From CAYNNP01 sp964398215 (lineage in GTDB: Bacteria; Planctomycetota; Planctomycetia; Pirellulales; Pirellulaceae): a DNA stretch of 6,639 bases. The DNA lies in contig CAYNNP010000303.1 of NCBI GenBank assembly GCA_964398215.1, positions 1-6,639 on the forward strand. Direction: 5' to 3'. Position 1 is the first letter of the stretch, and each line of letters starts with the position of its first letter. Below are positions 6,538 through 6,639 of the stretch, one piece after another. The position numbers and the translations under genes were made by a program. The notes under the pieces are model-generated. The model saw only the letters and a program-made list of their open reading frames with translations. It did no database searches and was not told the DNA's origin.

Positions 6538-6639
6538 CGGAACTCGTCAGGAGGTTTTTGGTAACCCGAAGCGTTAGAGCGTTAGTTTTGGAGTTGCGCT
6601 TTTTGATGTGGTGTTTGGTTGTAGGCCGGACCAAGGACG
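6538..6639. other. Non-coding tail with short tandem repeat, possible start of a dispersed repeat
   Basis: AGCGTTAG is repeated in tandem at 6570-6577 and 6578-6585. The AACCCGAAGCGTTAG wording and the GTAGGCCGGACCAAGG near the edge remind me of intergenic repeats in planctomycete genomes, but this is memory, not a search. No terminator hairpin follows the redoxin stop. The window ends inside the possible element. Confidence 0.35.

Noticed and set aside
6558..6639. TTG-initiated frame open to the window end with AGGAGG just before it
   Set aside because: The spacer between AGGAGG and TTG is only three bases, the translation resembles no family, and the DNA looks like an intergenic repeat.

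Overview
The window looks like planctomycete DNA, most likely Pirellulaceae-like. This is inferred from the gene content: an iduronate-2-sulfatase-type sulfatase end, an ECF sigma factor paired with a membrane Ser/Thr kinase, a PQQ-propeller lipoprotein and a TlpA-like redoxin with a long N-terminal domain. Moderate GC, weak or absent Shine-Dalgarno sequences and palindromic repeats between genes fit the same picture. No rRNA, tRNA, CRISPR array or transposase gene was seen.

Layout: (1) positions 2-289 are the last part of a sulfatase gene on the + strand. (2) Positions 290-902 carry no credible gene. They hold a nested palindromic element (338-473), a second large imperfect palindrome (602-677) and a perfect 14-bp palindrome (689-702). 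(3) Positions 903-3750 are a two-gene + strand unit: an ECF sigma factor, then a 749-residue protein with an intact kinase domain, five predicted membrane helices and a C-terminal LamG/concanavalin A-like domain. The two reading frames overlap by 26 bases and the kinase has no usable ATG. (4) A PQQ-type beta-propeller lipoprotein lies on the - strand (3759-5105), tail to tail with the kinase with 8 bases between the stop codons. (5) A 139-145 bp divergent intergenic region carries a TATAAT box and a 9-bp direct repeat. (6) A secreted thioredoxin-fold protein (to 6537, + strand) follows. (7) The last 100 bases are non-coding and look like the start of another dispersed repeat.

Working model: the sigma factor and kinase form a one-locus signalling unit. 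The odd number of membrane helices puts the kinase in the cytoplasm and the LamG domain outside the membrane. An external ligand, perhaps a glycan, could then control sigma activity through phosphorylation. Sigma region 2.2 carries Ser and Lys where ECF factors usually have acidic residues. This recalls the phosphorylation-activated EcfP/PknT pair of Vibrio parahaemolyticus. The ligand, the phosphorylation and the regulon are all inference. The propeller lipoprotein and the redoxin are both exported and divergently transcribed, so they may share control, but nothing ties them to the sigma-kinase pair except position.
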